Assembly (NCBI GenBank): GCA_947034895.1
Contig: OX344764.1
Span: forward strand, 62,167,348 to 62,231,347
DNA: 64,000 bases
Direction: 5' to 3'
DNA from: Rhytidiadelphus loreus
Taxonomy: Eukaryota > Streptophyta > Bryopsida > Hypnales > Hylocomiaceae
Every line of letters starts with the position of its first letter. Positions within the stretch are counted from its first letter, which is position 1. The position numbers were made by a program, and so were the translations under genes. Below, in pieces: positions 32,653-43,251 of this stretch. The notes below the pieces were generated by a model, which was not told the origin of the DNA, did no database searches, and was given only the letters and a program-made list of their open reading frames with translations.

Positions 32653-34143
32653 CTAAGCATTTTTTTCACTATTCACAAAGTCACTTTCTTTGGGCTCCGG
32701 TCTCATTCTTTGAAGTTCCGCATGGGTGGCACCTATGCCTTCATAGGCCCACTTGCGCCATTCCTTGAAATAAAGGATGTGGCGCTCCAAGTCCAATATG
32801 CCCTCGTGCAACAACTCTTGTTTTTTCTCCAGTAGCTTCACCAAATAAAAAAGCGTTGCTCTTTCTTCTGTATTGCTACCATAATCCGGAGCTAAAGCCA
32901 AGATGCCCTCTTTTTTGGCTTCTTTTAAGGCATCATCATAATATTCCATCTCTAGCTCACGTATTTGAAGATTCAAGCTTCTCTTTTCGCTTTGATGGGA
33001 CCATTTATCACATTGCAAAAGATCAAGTTTATTTTGAAGCACCGCTAAATCATCGGAAATGTGTGCTCGCCCGTCTTCGATCTTCTTGAAATAATTTACT
33101 CTACTTTTGTTTAACTTAGAGTAAATCTTCTCATTTTCAGCAACGGCGTTTTTAGTCACCTCTAACTCCTTCTTCAACCCATCCACAACAGTTGGATTCA
33201 CTGGAAGATGTTGTACCTTCTCTTTCAAATTCATAAGATCCGCTACTGTTGAAGTCAAAGTTGCTCGTGCACTTTCGATCTTAGTGCCCAACATCTCCAA
33301 ATTGTCTTCCGAATCATTGTCACTACTTCCGCTAGACCCAATGTCTGCACCAGAACGGTCCACATTGATCGGTACATGAACATCTTCGCTTTGTTTTTGA
33401 ATCTTTGACAATGATTGCGGCTCCTCAAGCTTCCTCTTGCCCTTCTTGTCAACTTGAACGTCTTCAACCACCTCTTGTTTTTCTTTGCCAATGTCTTCGT
33501 CGTCACTCTCAAAAGAATATCCATTGTATTCGTGAATGTGCTCATCTGAGCTAGAAGTTGAAGACCATTGAACTTGGTCATCACCAATAGCCAACTTGCC
33601 AGGCTTTGCCTCTAAAAGCTTCTGATTTGCTTGAAGAAGTCCTTCTTCATCCAGCACTATCGGTCTGTCCGGGTGGTCACCGATAGGAAGCTCCTTCAAG
33701 GTTGTCCAATCTACCTTTTTCTTCAATTGAACTTCAACGTACACCATTTGCACAAGATAGAAAGAGAAGTTGTCATTTCGATAAGGCTGGGACTCCAAAT
33801 AGAGTTGCTGCCATACCTCCAAACACCTTCGCTGGAAGACAACACTCTTGTAGTAAGCCAAATTTGCCTTATTAGACTTCACGTGCAAAGGGTGTCGCCA
33901 AAACGGGAACAACTTGTTGATGTGGCACCAATCCACATATTTGTTTACAGTTTCATATGTCCAAGGCTCTGGTTCTACTTCCCATCCCAAAAAGGCCTTC
34001 ATCTTTGGATGCAACAAGATGGGTACACGCTTCTTGCGAGGTTTGCCGCTCCTTTTACGATCCTTGTCACGAACCGCCTTTTTGTTGAGCCGAAGTCGGT
34101 ATCTTGACATACCGTGTGGCGGTTGAGAGTCCTCGCCCTCCAT
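32653..34143 (-). CDS. Coiled-coil protein of the WCHI-K-FP-RH paralogue family (intact)
   Basis: About 496 codons from ATG 34,143 (an upstream GTG in phase is not a likely start), no stop until TGA at 32,653. Order: basic N-terminus (SRYRLRLNKKAVRDKDRKR); family domain at about residues 50-175 with LGWEVEPEPW, YVDWCHINKLFPFWRH, SNKANLAYYKSVVFQRRCLE and VQLKKKVDWTTLKEL; acidic/serine linker (SSTSSSDEHIHEYNG); then long heptad-rich coiled coil from about residue 285 to the end. Function unknown. The domain is conserved in three genes here, and conserved W, C and H residues suggest a small folded, perhaps metal- or nucleic-acid-binding, module. Upstream are the shared promoter module (34,341-34,405) and a GC array. 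Confidence 0.72.
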   Translation of the reverse strand: MEGEDSQPPHGMSRYRLRLNKKAVRDKDRKRSGKPRKKRVPILLHPKMKAFLGWEVEPEPWTYETVNKYVDWCHINKLFPFWRHPLHVKSNKANLAYYKSVVFQRRCLEVWQQLYLESQPYRNDNFSFYLVQMVYVEVQLKKKVDWTTLKELPIGDHPDRPIVLDEEGLLQANQKLLEAKPGKLAIGDDQVQWSSTSSSDEHIHEYNGYSFESDDEDIGKEKQEVVEDVQVDKKGKRKLEEPQSLSKIQKQSEDVHVPINVDRSGADIGSSGSSDNDSEDNLEMLGTKIESARATLTSTVADLMNLKEKVQHLPVNPTVVDGLKKELEVTKNAVAENEKIYSKLNKSRVNYFKKIEDGRAHISDDLAVLQNKLDLLQCDKWSHQSEKRSLNLQIRELEMEYYDDALKEAKKEGILALAPDYGSNTEERATLFYLVKLLEKKQELLHEGILDLERHILYFKEWRKWAYEGIGATHAELQRMRPEPKESDFVNSEKNA

Positions 34144-34340
34144 AACGATCACTTCGTCTCAAAAGTAGCCAACTAAGTACTATGCGGTTTAGAGTTGCAA
34201 GCCTAAACCGTAGGTGTAAAAAATGCTAAACGTAATCCTATCACATTTAACATTTACAAAAATACAATGTTCTCGTGATACACCCTATGTCATCCAAGCG
34301 TGAATAAAATGAGCCGTGCAAAGGGACAAAAATCCCCCCC

Positions 34341-34405
34341 CACAACTCAAACCCCTAGCTTCTGTGCACGCATTCAGCCACGTCAGTAGGTGAAAGACAG
34401 TGCGC
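34341..34405 (-). promoter_or_regulatory. Shared promoter-like module, copy 1
   Basis: On the minus strand it reads GCGCACTGTCTTTCACCTAC, then GTGGCTGAATGCGTGC, then GGGTTTGAG, about 190 bp ahead of the start codon at 34,143. The same block precedes the genes at 38,196, 40,430 and 43,252 at comparable distance and in the same orientation. Confidence 0.72.
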
Positions 34406-34477
34406 AGAATGCCAGGGAAAATGAAATGGCGACTGCGGGTGGAGGAGAACGCTGATGTACCCGAGGTCGCCCTGGGG

Positions 34478-34850
34478 CGCGTGCGGGTCCTGAAGTGGGG
34501 CGAGTGCAGGTCAACCCAGTGCTCCAGGGCGACCGCGGGTCCGGAAGTGGGGCGACTGCGGGTCAGCGCAAGTGCTCGAGGACGACCGCGGGTCCTAGAG
34601 TGGGGCGACTGCGGGTCTAGACAGGTGCTCCAACGCGACCGCGGGTGGAAGGAGCCCGGGCGAGTAGGCGACCGCGGGTCCAGGGCGACTTCGGGTCCAG
34701 GGCGACTGCGGGTCCAGGATGACCACGGGTCCACTTTGCGAAGGCGACCGCGGGTCCTGGGCGACCGCGGGTCCTGGGCGACCGCGGGTCCTGGGCGACA
34801 GCGGGTACTAGGCGACCTCGGGTCCCAGGCGACCGCGGGTCCATCTATTA
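34478..34850 (-). repeat. GC-rich array of CCCGCAGTCGCC units, array 1
   Basis: About twenty units; on the plus strand they read GGGCGACTGCGGGTC or GGCGACCGCGGGTCC, spaced 14-40 bp. Read on the strand of the adjacent gene they are CCCGCAGTCGCC, the same orientation as in all other arrays relative to their downstream gene. Frames through the array (RPRVLGDRGS...) are artefacts. Confidence 0.88.
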
Positions 34851-34859
34851 ATGCATGGA

Positions 34860-36560
34860 CTTTTCTTTTCTTTCTTAATACATGTTTATAGATTGTGATA
34901 TTTTTTTCCATTTTTCCTTGCGCTGGGAAAGTGGCGATACTAAATGTTATGGAGGGGCTCCAAGCTTCAACATTCATCCACGTACTGGATAGAAAATGTG
35001 ATACTAAGTATCTAAAATTCTATTTTCATTTACATTGTGGTGATTTCATCGAAGACTTTTCTAGAAGTTGAAGTTTTTCTAGCAATTTCATCCAAAATTT
35101 TCCTAAAAAATTCCTATAGCTTATAGCTAGCCTAAATTTTTTGTTGCTTTTGAGCACCAAATCACAACTGAAGGGAAAAAAAAAGGATTGTGAGCTCAAT
35201 CCCATTTGTGTTGCAAAATTTATGGAATACTAGTTTATACTTTATACTATATTTGGGGAGCCATTAGGGTTGAGGTGGGTTGTGGTACAAATGGATTCCT
35301 TATTGATTATCTGAACAGAAGTTAAATCTTTGCAATTGTTTTAGAAGAAGTTGTTGTTAACTAATTTTTTTCTTATTAATTAATTTCATTGTTAATTCTT
35401 AATTTTATTGTAAATGACTTATTTCATTGTTAATGACTAATTTTATTGTTAATAACTAATTCAATTGTTAATAACCAATGTTATGATTATTAACCATTGC
35501 AATTGTAACAATAATGTCTTTGTAATTGTTTTGACATGAGATGTTCATTATGTATTTTTGGATGTAGACTCAAATTACATACTATGTTACACACACTAAT
35601 TTTGGTAAATTACATGCCTAATAACTAAATTTCTTGTACGGACACAAATCTATAAATGAAAGTCATTGTTGGACTTATATCATACTCCAACCATCTATGA
35701 AAGAATGTGTGTTTCTATCAATTTGGATGACATATACCAAAAAAAGAATATGGTAGGAAAACATTATGCTACTAGGAATAATATATATGGTAAAACCAGA
35801 TTTACATTTATTATTGAATTCATCCAAGTTTTCTCGAATTGCGTGTTTAATAAATGACAAAGATTATGGCTACATATCTTTTTTGCAATATCCACTCTTG
35901 TTTCATTGTCAAAAAAAAAAAAAAAGGGTCGCAAGAAGTCAATGAACTTCCTTTTTCCAAATAAAATAAATAGGAAGAGAGCGAAAAAGGTTAAATAAAT
36001 AAATAAAAACATCTCTCATCTATTTTGAAATAGGTAAAGTACGAATAAAAAGGAAAAGTCTAAAAAAGTCTAAAATGTATGTTTCCTATATTTGAATTAG
36101 AATAAATAGGAAAAAAAACCCAACTTGCTTTTATTTCTGGAAATAGAAAAAATAATAAGAGAATGTAAATGATGTATGACTTACATTTTTTTAGGGATTG
36201 AAAAAACAACTATTTGAATTCAATGACCATGAAAGTAAAACTCCTTTCAAGTGCATACTAGCACATTTTATTCAAGAAATAATACAAGTCTTCAACATCA
36301 ATTACCAACTAATTTATTTTCATTTTCTTATTTTCCTTGCGTCCATTATATACTACGGAATCAAAAAGGACCAAGAACATTTGAATTCAAAAGTTGTTAC
36401 ACTTTGCATAACAATGTGTAAAAGGCCATATTCAATATATACAATTTGACAAATAGCCCATTGAGTAATTGTTTTTCTAAAGACAAGGCGCGTAGCATAA
36501 AATTCCTTCATATATTATAGGAAAATATTACAAAGTAAGCAACACATAATTGGCCACCAA
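34860..36560. other. AT-rich stretch with degenerate tandem repeat
   Basis: At 35,360-35,500 units like CATTGTTAATGACTAATTT repeat imperfectly about every 20 bp. No gene was recognised in the rest. Confidence 0.4.
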
Positions 36561-36603
36561 GCTCAATGCTTGCAGCACTAAACTCTTGCTCTAGACTATC
36601 CTA

Positions 36604-38196
36604 TTACAAAGGTGAGTCTCGGAACACCAATTCGGGGGGCATCATGGACCATGGTGGAGACATAAGGGAATTTGTGATCTCTATACACGTTGGTCTCTTC
36701 TTTGGGTCAGTGTTCACGAGTTCACGCAACTTCATTCCAAAGTACATTGATCCCTCGCGGCTCTTGAACAAATCCTTGTCCCAATCGTCCATATCACCAA
36801 TTCTCATCCATTCGGTCAACTTCCCAATAGAATACGAGTCTGACTGTTGCGTATATTTATACCGTTGTTGCATGATCGGTATGCTTGTATCAGAATTTGG
36901 AGGTCCATATGCATAAAACAACTCCGGGGCAACCCACCAACGACCTTCTCGGTATTGATCCCTCTCGGCCTCAGATGGCTTTCCAAAATGTGAAGGCGCG
37001 TTTTCGTCAAAACGACTTGATATTCCAAAATCACAAATTCCAATGTTGATTATGTCGTTTGAATAATCCGTAAAATGCAACATGATTTTCATGGGAGACA
37101 AGTCATTGTGTAGCACGCGGCACTTGTGCATGAGATTTGCCACATATACTAAAGCCCATGCCAACTTTGCCTTGTGCCTTCGGAAGAGACCAAGTTCTTT
37201 TTGTTTCTCTTCAGGAAGTCTTGTGGCTTTTTGCATTTCATGCCAGTCAATGGTTGGTGATACAGAATGATCTAAATGCCTCAACTCATTCAAATGGCCC
37301 CCATTCCACCACAAAGTGTACGCTTCATTCGTGCGAGAATGAATGGCAAAAAACTTAATGATGTCAGGGTGGTTCAAGGGGCATGCAAGGGCCTCCATGG
37401 ATCGTTGCGCTCTCCCCTCGCGCGGGTTTACTGCCTTGGATATTTTCCCAGCAAAAGCGATGTAGCTTGGAATTGTATCCATTCCTTCAATGCGTACCTT
37501 ACGCACTTTTGCATACCCCCCTTCACGTTCAAAAGCACTAAGGGGCACCACTTTTGCCGTATCGGGGATCCACATGATCCACAATCCACCATCTCGTGCA
37601 AATGCTGCCTGCACCGCTGCATTTTTTCACTTAAAACCCCTTGCCGAGCCTCTTGCCAATTTCTTCACTGCGCTGGACCACCACTCCATTTTTTGGCGGA
37701 ATGCCTTGATGTCTTCTGATTCCTCTACTATTGGAAGAAACGGTCGATGTTCCTCCATCAATTTCTTGGTATTGAACATCACCGCTTTCAATGTGTTATC
37801 AAGCCATTCAAATAGTCTCGAAGAATATGTCAAGTCAATGTCTGCGAAATCATCGGATCCCTTTAGCTTGGTTAAAATCCGTGCTTGTAAATCGTTTGGC
37901 AAGGCCACACTACCAATTGTAGGACACCTCAAATAGCTTGCCTCCAAGAATTGTACACTTTTCCCTGCGTACCACTGGAGACACGCTTCGTATGCATATC
38001 GGGTATAACTCAGGGGAGGATAGTTGGAGTCCTTGTCATGTGCTGACTTCTGCTTCTTGCCCTTCCGTCGCTCTTGACTCCCTCCTTCTTCGTTTTCATT
38101 TACAGCTATCGGAACCTCGAAAAAAATTGGATCATCGAGGTCCAGATCCCATAAAGACTTTCTCCTTGTAGTATTGCCTTCATGTGGAAAAGCCAT
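36604..38196 (-). pseudogene. Protein kinase-like cargo gene with one internal TGA
   Basis: A single phase from ATG 38,196 to TAG 36,604 (about 530 codons), interrupted only by TGA at 37,627-37,629. The first 189 residues are of unknown fold (SYTRYAYEACLQWYAGKSVQ...). The rest is a protein-kinase fold: EREGGYAKVRKV (glycine loop remnant), AFAGKISK (candidate ATP-binding Lys), LHNDLSPMKIML (catalytic loop; Asp kept, the usual HRD Arg is Asn and the usual Asn after Pro is Lys), ICDFGISS (intact DFG), WWVAPELFYAYGP (APE) and DPKKRPT. The altered catalytic loop suggests weak activity or a pseudokinase. It is preceded by the shared promoter module and a GC array. Confidence 0.72.
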
Positions 38197-38267
38197 GTTG
38201 TACTTAAAAACAATTCAAAACCGTAGTTCAAAATTCGTAGATTGAAAGGGTAAAAATTCCCCCCCCA

Positions 38268-38329
38268 ATTGAAACCCCAGCCCACGGGCACGCATCCAGC
38301 CACCTGAAGGTAGGTGAAAGACAGTGCGC
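38268..38329 (-). promoter_or_regulatory. Shared promoter-like module, copy 2 (kinase gene)
   Basis: The minus strand reads GCGCACTGTCTTTCACCTAC, then GTGGCTGGATGCGTGC, then GGGGTTTCAA, ending 72 bp ahead of the kinase-like ATG. The first 20 bases are identical to copy 1. Confidence 0.74.
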
Positions 38330-38394
38330 AAGGCTAAAGTAAGGTGAGAATCGGAAGTGGGGCTAACGCTTAAGTACCCGAAGTCACCTCAAGG

Positions 38395-38715
38395 CGCGTG
38401 CGTTTGGGTGACTGGGGGTCGGAAGGGGGCGATTGCGGGTCTGAAGTGGGGCGACTACGGGTCTGAGGAGGGGCGACTGCGGGTCTGAAGACAGTGGGAA
38501 TGGGCGACTGCGCATTTTTGGAGCGCTGAAATGGGCGACTGCGCATCGTGGGCGACCGCGGGTACCAACTAAACCATCCCGAAACTTGCACACGCGGTCG
38601 CCCACAAAGAAGTCTCTTCGACCCGCAGTCGCCCCCTACGCGCAGTCGCCCTGATTCAAATGTGTTTTTTGCTTCGTCGATGACCCGCGGTCGCCCCTGA
38701 CCCGAGGTCGCCCTA
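38395..38715. repeat. GC-rich array 2, with units in both orientations
   Basis: GGGCGACTGCGGGTCTG-type units at 38,404-38,560 face the kinase gene. Beyond about 38,600 the units invert (ACCCGCAGTCGCCCC and CCCGAGGTCGCCC). The inversion marks the centre of the divergent gene cluster: minus-strand genes lie to the left and plus-strand genes to the right. Confidence 0.86.
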
Positions 38716-39023
38716 AACCAACAACCAATCTGACCCAACACTAATTAGCATCTGCAGCATATTCTAATTGATTTTTCCTTATCTCACATACTAAATTGGT
38801 AATAAATGTTAGGCGTCAGTTCATATCAAAGACATAGCAAGGCAATGGAAGAATTATTCTCACAATGTGAAGGGTTTCCCAAACCCTAAACCCTAGACCC
38901 TAGACCTTGAAAAACAATAATACAACTTTTATCTAGAATCAAATCCTTAAACCTACATAAAATACTTACACATCCTACACGAGATGTAGTGTTTTAGACC
39001 TAAAACAGAATTATGTCTTTTTT

Positions 39024-39350
39024 GTCTTGTTGAATTTGTAAACAAAATGGAGGAAGTAACATATGATTAAAGGGAATTAGAAACAATAAGGGAGAGGTCC
39101 CAAAAAAAACACCATCTCGTGAATCATGCCCAAATAAATCTAATTACACCTCCCCACTATTAGAATGTACATAAAACTTTCATTTGGAACTTCTTGACAA
39201 AGGAGTGTTGGAGAGCTAATGCAAAACCTAGGATTTGGGAGTCTTGTTGAATTTGTAAACAAAATGGAGGAAGTAACATATGATTAAAGGGAATTAGAAA
39301 CAATAAGGGAGAGGGGTCCCAAAAAAAAATTTAATCTTGTGAAACATGCC
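39024..39350. repeat. Direct duplication of about 110 bp
   Basis: GTCTTGTTGAATTTGTAAAC at 39,024 recurs at 39,241, and the two copies stay nearly identical through GGGAATTAGAAACAATAAGG and the following GGTCCCAAAAAA, differing afterwards. Spacing is 217 bp. The duplication looks recent because the copies have hardly diverged. Confidence 0.88.
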
Positions 39351-39352
39351 CA

Positions 39353-39905
39353 TACCCGCAGTCGCCCAAAGCGCAGTCGCCCTAGAACCCCAGGTCTGAT
39401 CTTGGAAGTGATCTGGGGACCCGCAGTCGCCCCCTACGCGCAGTCGCCCCCTACGCGCAGTCGCCCCCTACGCGCAGTCGCCCTGATGGAAGGGGGGAGA
39501 TTGCATTTTCGAAATTTTTGGTGTCTCCCACCTTGACCCGCAGTCGCCCCCTACGCGCAGTCGCCCTGATAGAGGGCGGAAAAGTATTTGGTGTCTCCCT
39601 CCCCTTCCATATGGGCGACTACGCGTAGGGGGCGACTGCGGGTCAAGGAGTTTGCATTTTCTCCTTGACCCGCAGTCGCCCCCTACGCGTAGTCGCCCTG
39701 ATGGAGGGGGGATTTTGAAATGTGTTTCCCCCTCGAGGACCCGAGATCGCCATGACCCGAGGTCGCCCTCACCCGAGGTCGCCCTTGAAAGACGCGAGGG
39801 ATCCTTGGACCGGACCCGCGGTCGCCCCACGCGCAGTCGCCCCATGCGCAGTCGCCCTAGTATCCGTGTTAGGGTTAGCGCATGCGCCCCTGGCGACCGC
39901 AGGTA
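39353..39905 (+). repeat. GC-rich array 3
   Basis: Clusters of ACCCGCAGTCGCCCC and TACGCGCAGTCGCCC, some in strict tandem at 39,425-39,482 (unit CCCCTACGCGCAGTCG, 16 bp). The orientation fits the plus-strand gene that follows. A few units are inverted near 39,610-39,640. Confidence 0.87.
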
Positions 39906-39948
39906 TTTCATGGTCTGTTCCAGCCTGTAGTCCATAATTTTCATAAAC

Positions 39949-39992
39949 GCGCCTTGTAATTCACCTACCTTGTAGTGGCTGAATGTGGGCCC
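39949..39992 (+). promoter_or_regulatory. Shared promoter-like module, copy 3
   Basis: Reads GCGCCTTGTAATTCACCTAC, then GTGGCTGAATGTGGGC, directly after array 3 and ahead of the intron-rich gene. It is more diverged than the other copies but collinear over about 42 bp. Confidence 0.65.
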
Positions 39993-40429
39993 AATGTTGT
40001 GGAGGTCTTGTGGTTTTTTTGGTTTCCCACAAACAGCCAACAATACAGCAGACACTTCTTGTATACTTCAATGAACCCAAAATCTTTTCCATTAGTTTAG
40101 GATAGTGAGAATATCAAAGCCATTTGATGTAGAGGGCCTTGAAACGGCAATTGCATTCATTGTGGCAAAGTTGTTGAATAATAAGGATGCACACACAAAT
40201 GGGTGTGAAGTCACCAAAAAAGGGTACACTAAAGTCACATTTAAATTAATTAGCAATTCAAATGAAAATGATTCATTTGGTTCTTCATTGATTCTCTTTC
40301 ATTTTTGGGTGTTATAGTAACGTAGGGGGGCCTCAATTGTTAGGTAGCCTATTCAAATTTAATCTTCTTGCATTGCTAATGATTAGTTATTTGGCTCCTT
40401 ACAGGCTTAATGGTAGGTGTTCAATTTAG

Positions 40430-41420
40430 CAAGTGCTCAGAGGAAGTCATAATTATTCTCGACCATGAATATTTCCGGTAAAAATTTGTTTAGTTTGCCT
40501 TTGACTTCCTTATTGTCATCCACTTGTATTGTAGACAATGTCTTTTTAATAGGTGGGAGAATCACCATGACAATGACTATTCTATTGGAATTGATTTGTG
40601 ATATTTGAAATAGGATTAAGGACTTCTGGAAAGGTTACAAATTGTATTGCTTTGCTCATTATGGCCAGTGCAATGAGTCCAAAGGCCATTTCCAAGCCAG
40701 CAAAATGGGTGAGTAAAATATTGCCCTTCATTTTGTATAGGTGATTTGAATCCTTGAATAATGAAATGAACATATATTAATGAACATTTCTAGTTGGATA
40801 GTTGGTGGTGGACATTTCATCTCACTATTAGTGCTTATTTGCTGCAGGACGAGTGATGTGTTTGATACAAAACACACGCGATATTGTTTGGGGAGCCAAA
40901 TTTGATGAGGCCATTAGGGAGGGGTGGGCCATGATGGAAGAATATGTGTGGGTTCGGCAAGGAAAAGATTGCACAAACCTCAGGTTCGGTTGTTCTAGTA
41001 TAGAACTTGTATTATAAGATTATATGCTAAAAATACCCATATGTAGTTGTTATGTTTTAATATTCATTGATATGGGGGGCCGGGAGATGCAGGGCTTTAT
41101 TAGAAGAATTTGAGGATGTCGAGAAACTTTCCGAGTCTGAGAATGGATGCTTGTTGTTACAACTCATTAAGGTTAGTGCAATACCACAACACGAGTTAAT
41201 ATACTTGCTAGGTTAGTATTGTTTGTACCCCATTCTGTGAATATCATATGTACTAATGACAATTCCACCTTAGGATGATGAGCACGGGACGGAACGCGCA
41301 TTTACACAATCTCTGAGCGTTCAAATCAACACCACGGATATCTTTGAGCAGACCAATAATAGGTTAAACCAAGCTCGCGCAAACTTGGACAACCTTGTGC
41401 CACGGGCAAATCGTTCGTGA
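40430..41420 (+). CDS. Intron-rich cargo gene of unknown function (five exons resolved)
   Basis: Five consecutive exons keep one phase across consensus introns: 40,430-40,477; 40,614-40,708 (donor GTGAGT); 40,848-40,983 (acceptor GCTGCAG); 41,093-41,171 (acceptor GATGCAG, donor GTTAGT); and 41,274-41,420, ending in TGA. The encoded sequence includes EEVIIILDHEYFRIKDFW, KLYCFAHYGQCNESKGHF, LIQNTRDIVWGAKFDEA and NTTDIFEQTNNRLNQA. No domain is recognised; Cys and His are frequent near the start. The first exon is not certain; the frame at 40,105-40,317 may contain it. Preserved phase over four introns argues for a gene that was recently functional. It shares array and promoter module with the kinase and coiled-coil genes. 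Confidence 0.6.
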
Positions 41421-42684
41421 CTAGAGACATTGTTGTGGTGCATCAAACGGCAGCCTTGTACCATGGCATAAGACCCTATTTTGATTTTTGAGTTGGGATC
41501 ATAAAAAGAAATAAGTTATTTATGAAGATAATAGTACTAAAGTCATGCTAGACATGTGAAATAGCAATGTGCTTGACAAAGAACTTCATTTTACATTTTT
41601 ATACTATGATTTTGCTAAACAATGCATGGATTGTTTATCTCAGATGGATGGTCATATTTTGCTAAACAGTCCATGGTATATGAATGTTTAATTGATTAGT
41701 GCCCAATACTTTAATGGTTTACATATGTGACCCCTCCCAAAAAATATATACCCATAAATGTGACCCCCCCAATAAAATATATACCCATAAATGTTGTGGC
41801 TTGTTATTCTTGGTTCACAAGTTTGAAATCCTCAAATATTGAAAATGTACAAATGTATGCCCTTGATTTAATCCCTTTGTTTGTAAATATGATGGCTACA
41901 CTTTTAATTAATATGAAACAAGTTTTATTGTTTGGATACCTATGAATGTACACATAAATAAAATTTGAACAAAACCATGAAATCAGTTGGGAAATAGCTA
42001 TGACAATTAATTGTAACAATTAGTTCCCAACTACACCTTCACGGTGCTTGATGAAGCACATAATGAAAGTTATATGGGAGCTCATGCTGTCACACCCAAT
42101 CCTTATGGGATATTTGAACAACCATCTTACTACACCTATCCTATGTATTGTATAATTGATTATATTGAGTTTTGTTCTCTCACGCAATTTATAATGTGTC
42201 AATCACACTTGACCATAAATGAATAAAAGGTATTTATCCCTCAATTCCCAAACCCCTTCTTTGGGAGCTCTCCGAAAGTGGTCTACATTGATCAAGAATC
42301 CCACATTCTTCATAGTTGGATCTTGTTTTACAATGGATTCACCATACAAATTCAAACTAAACATAATAGAGATTGCATTGGAAAATAAAACGCAACCATG
42401 TGAATCATGGATGGTAAATTTCTTATGTTTGATTATTTTCTTATTGAAATTGCAGAAGTGATGTTAAGGTGGGAATCCTCTTTTTGCATGTCAAATCTAA
42501 TAAGTTGCAACAATAATTAATAAAATGGCTAAAGATGCATAATCCAAATTTTTAAATAAAAGATGAAAAGGTGCAATACATTTTTATGAAGTGCATTGGT
42601 AACTAAAATTTATGTCCACAATTTTGTGTAAGAGAACTTCAAAGTGAAAGTCTTAGAGGTTCAGAAATTCAAAATCCCGCCTTG
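41421..42684. other. AT-rich stretch with a short tandem repeat
   Basis: At 41,727-41,795 a 34-bp unit (TGACCCC...AAAATATATACCCATAAATG) occurs twice in tandem. Otherwise no gene was recognised. Confidence 0.4.
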
Positions 42685-43025
42685 TACCCGCAGTCGCCCA
42701 CCCGCGGTCGCCCCATCCGCGGTCGCCCTATCCGCGGTTGCCCCACTGTAGGGGTCCAGAAATTACTCTGTGGTGCCCCACACGCGGTCGCCCATCCCCA
42801 GTAGCCCCAGACCCGCAGTCGCCCTACCCGCAGTCGTGCAGGACCCCAGTACTTCTATAGCCATCGACCCGCGGTCGCCCATCCCCAGTAGCCCCAGACC
42901 CGTAGTCGCCCTACCCGCTGTCGCCTTCGCAGTCGGCCCTTTAGACCCGCAGTCGCCCTACCCGCGGTCGCTCTCAGACCTGCACGCGCCCCTTCCCGCA
43001 CTTGCCCCAGGGCGATTGCGGGTTA
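42685..43025 (+). repeat. GC-rich array 4
   Basis: Units ACCCGCAGTCGCCC, CCCGCGGTCGCCC and variants, about 15 in 340 bp, plus a 100-bp larger-scale duplication (CCCATCCCCAGTAGCCCCAG at 42,791 and again at 42,880). It stands directly ahead of promoter module 4. Confidence 0.88.
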
Positions 43026-43069
43026 ATTAGCTGTCTCCCCACCCGACTTCGCCACTTTCCCTTCTTGTT

Positions 43070-43135
43070 GCGTACTGCCTTTCACCTACTTTACAGTGGC
43101 TGATTGCGTGCTCGGGAGCTTGGGTTTTGAGTTTC
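43070..43135 (+). promoter_or_regulatory. Shared promoter-like module, copy 4
   Basis: Reads GCGTACTGCCTTTCACCTAC, then GTGGCTGATTGCGTGC, then AGCTTGGGTTTTGAG, with the ATG at 43,252. The downstream GGTTTTGAG part is shared with copy 1, so conservation extends beyond the 42-bp core. Confidence 0.74.
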
Positions 43136-43251
43136 ACTTACATGTGGCTCATGTTCTTGATTTTACTCCATCACTCACTAATTGCTAGATAATACTTTGC
43201 GGTTTAGGGTTAAGTTTAGATTCCTTGCCCCAAATCTCAAGAGCATCTCCA

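Noticed and set aside
34285..34977. Arg/Pro-rich frames such as RPGPAVAQDPRSPRTRGR
   Set aside because: Artefact of the GTCGCC array; the same false frames appear at every array.
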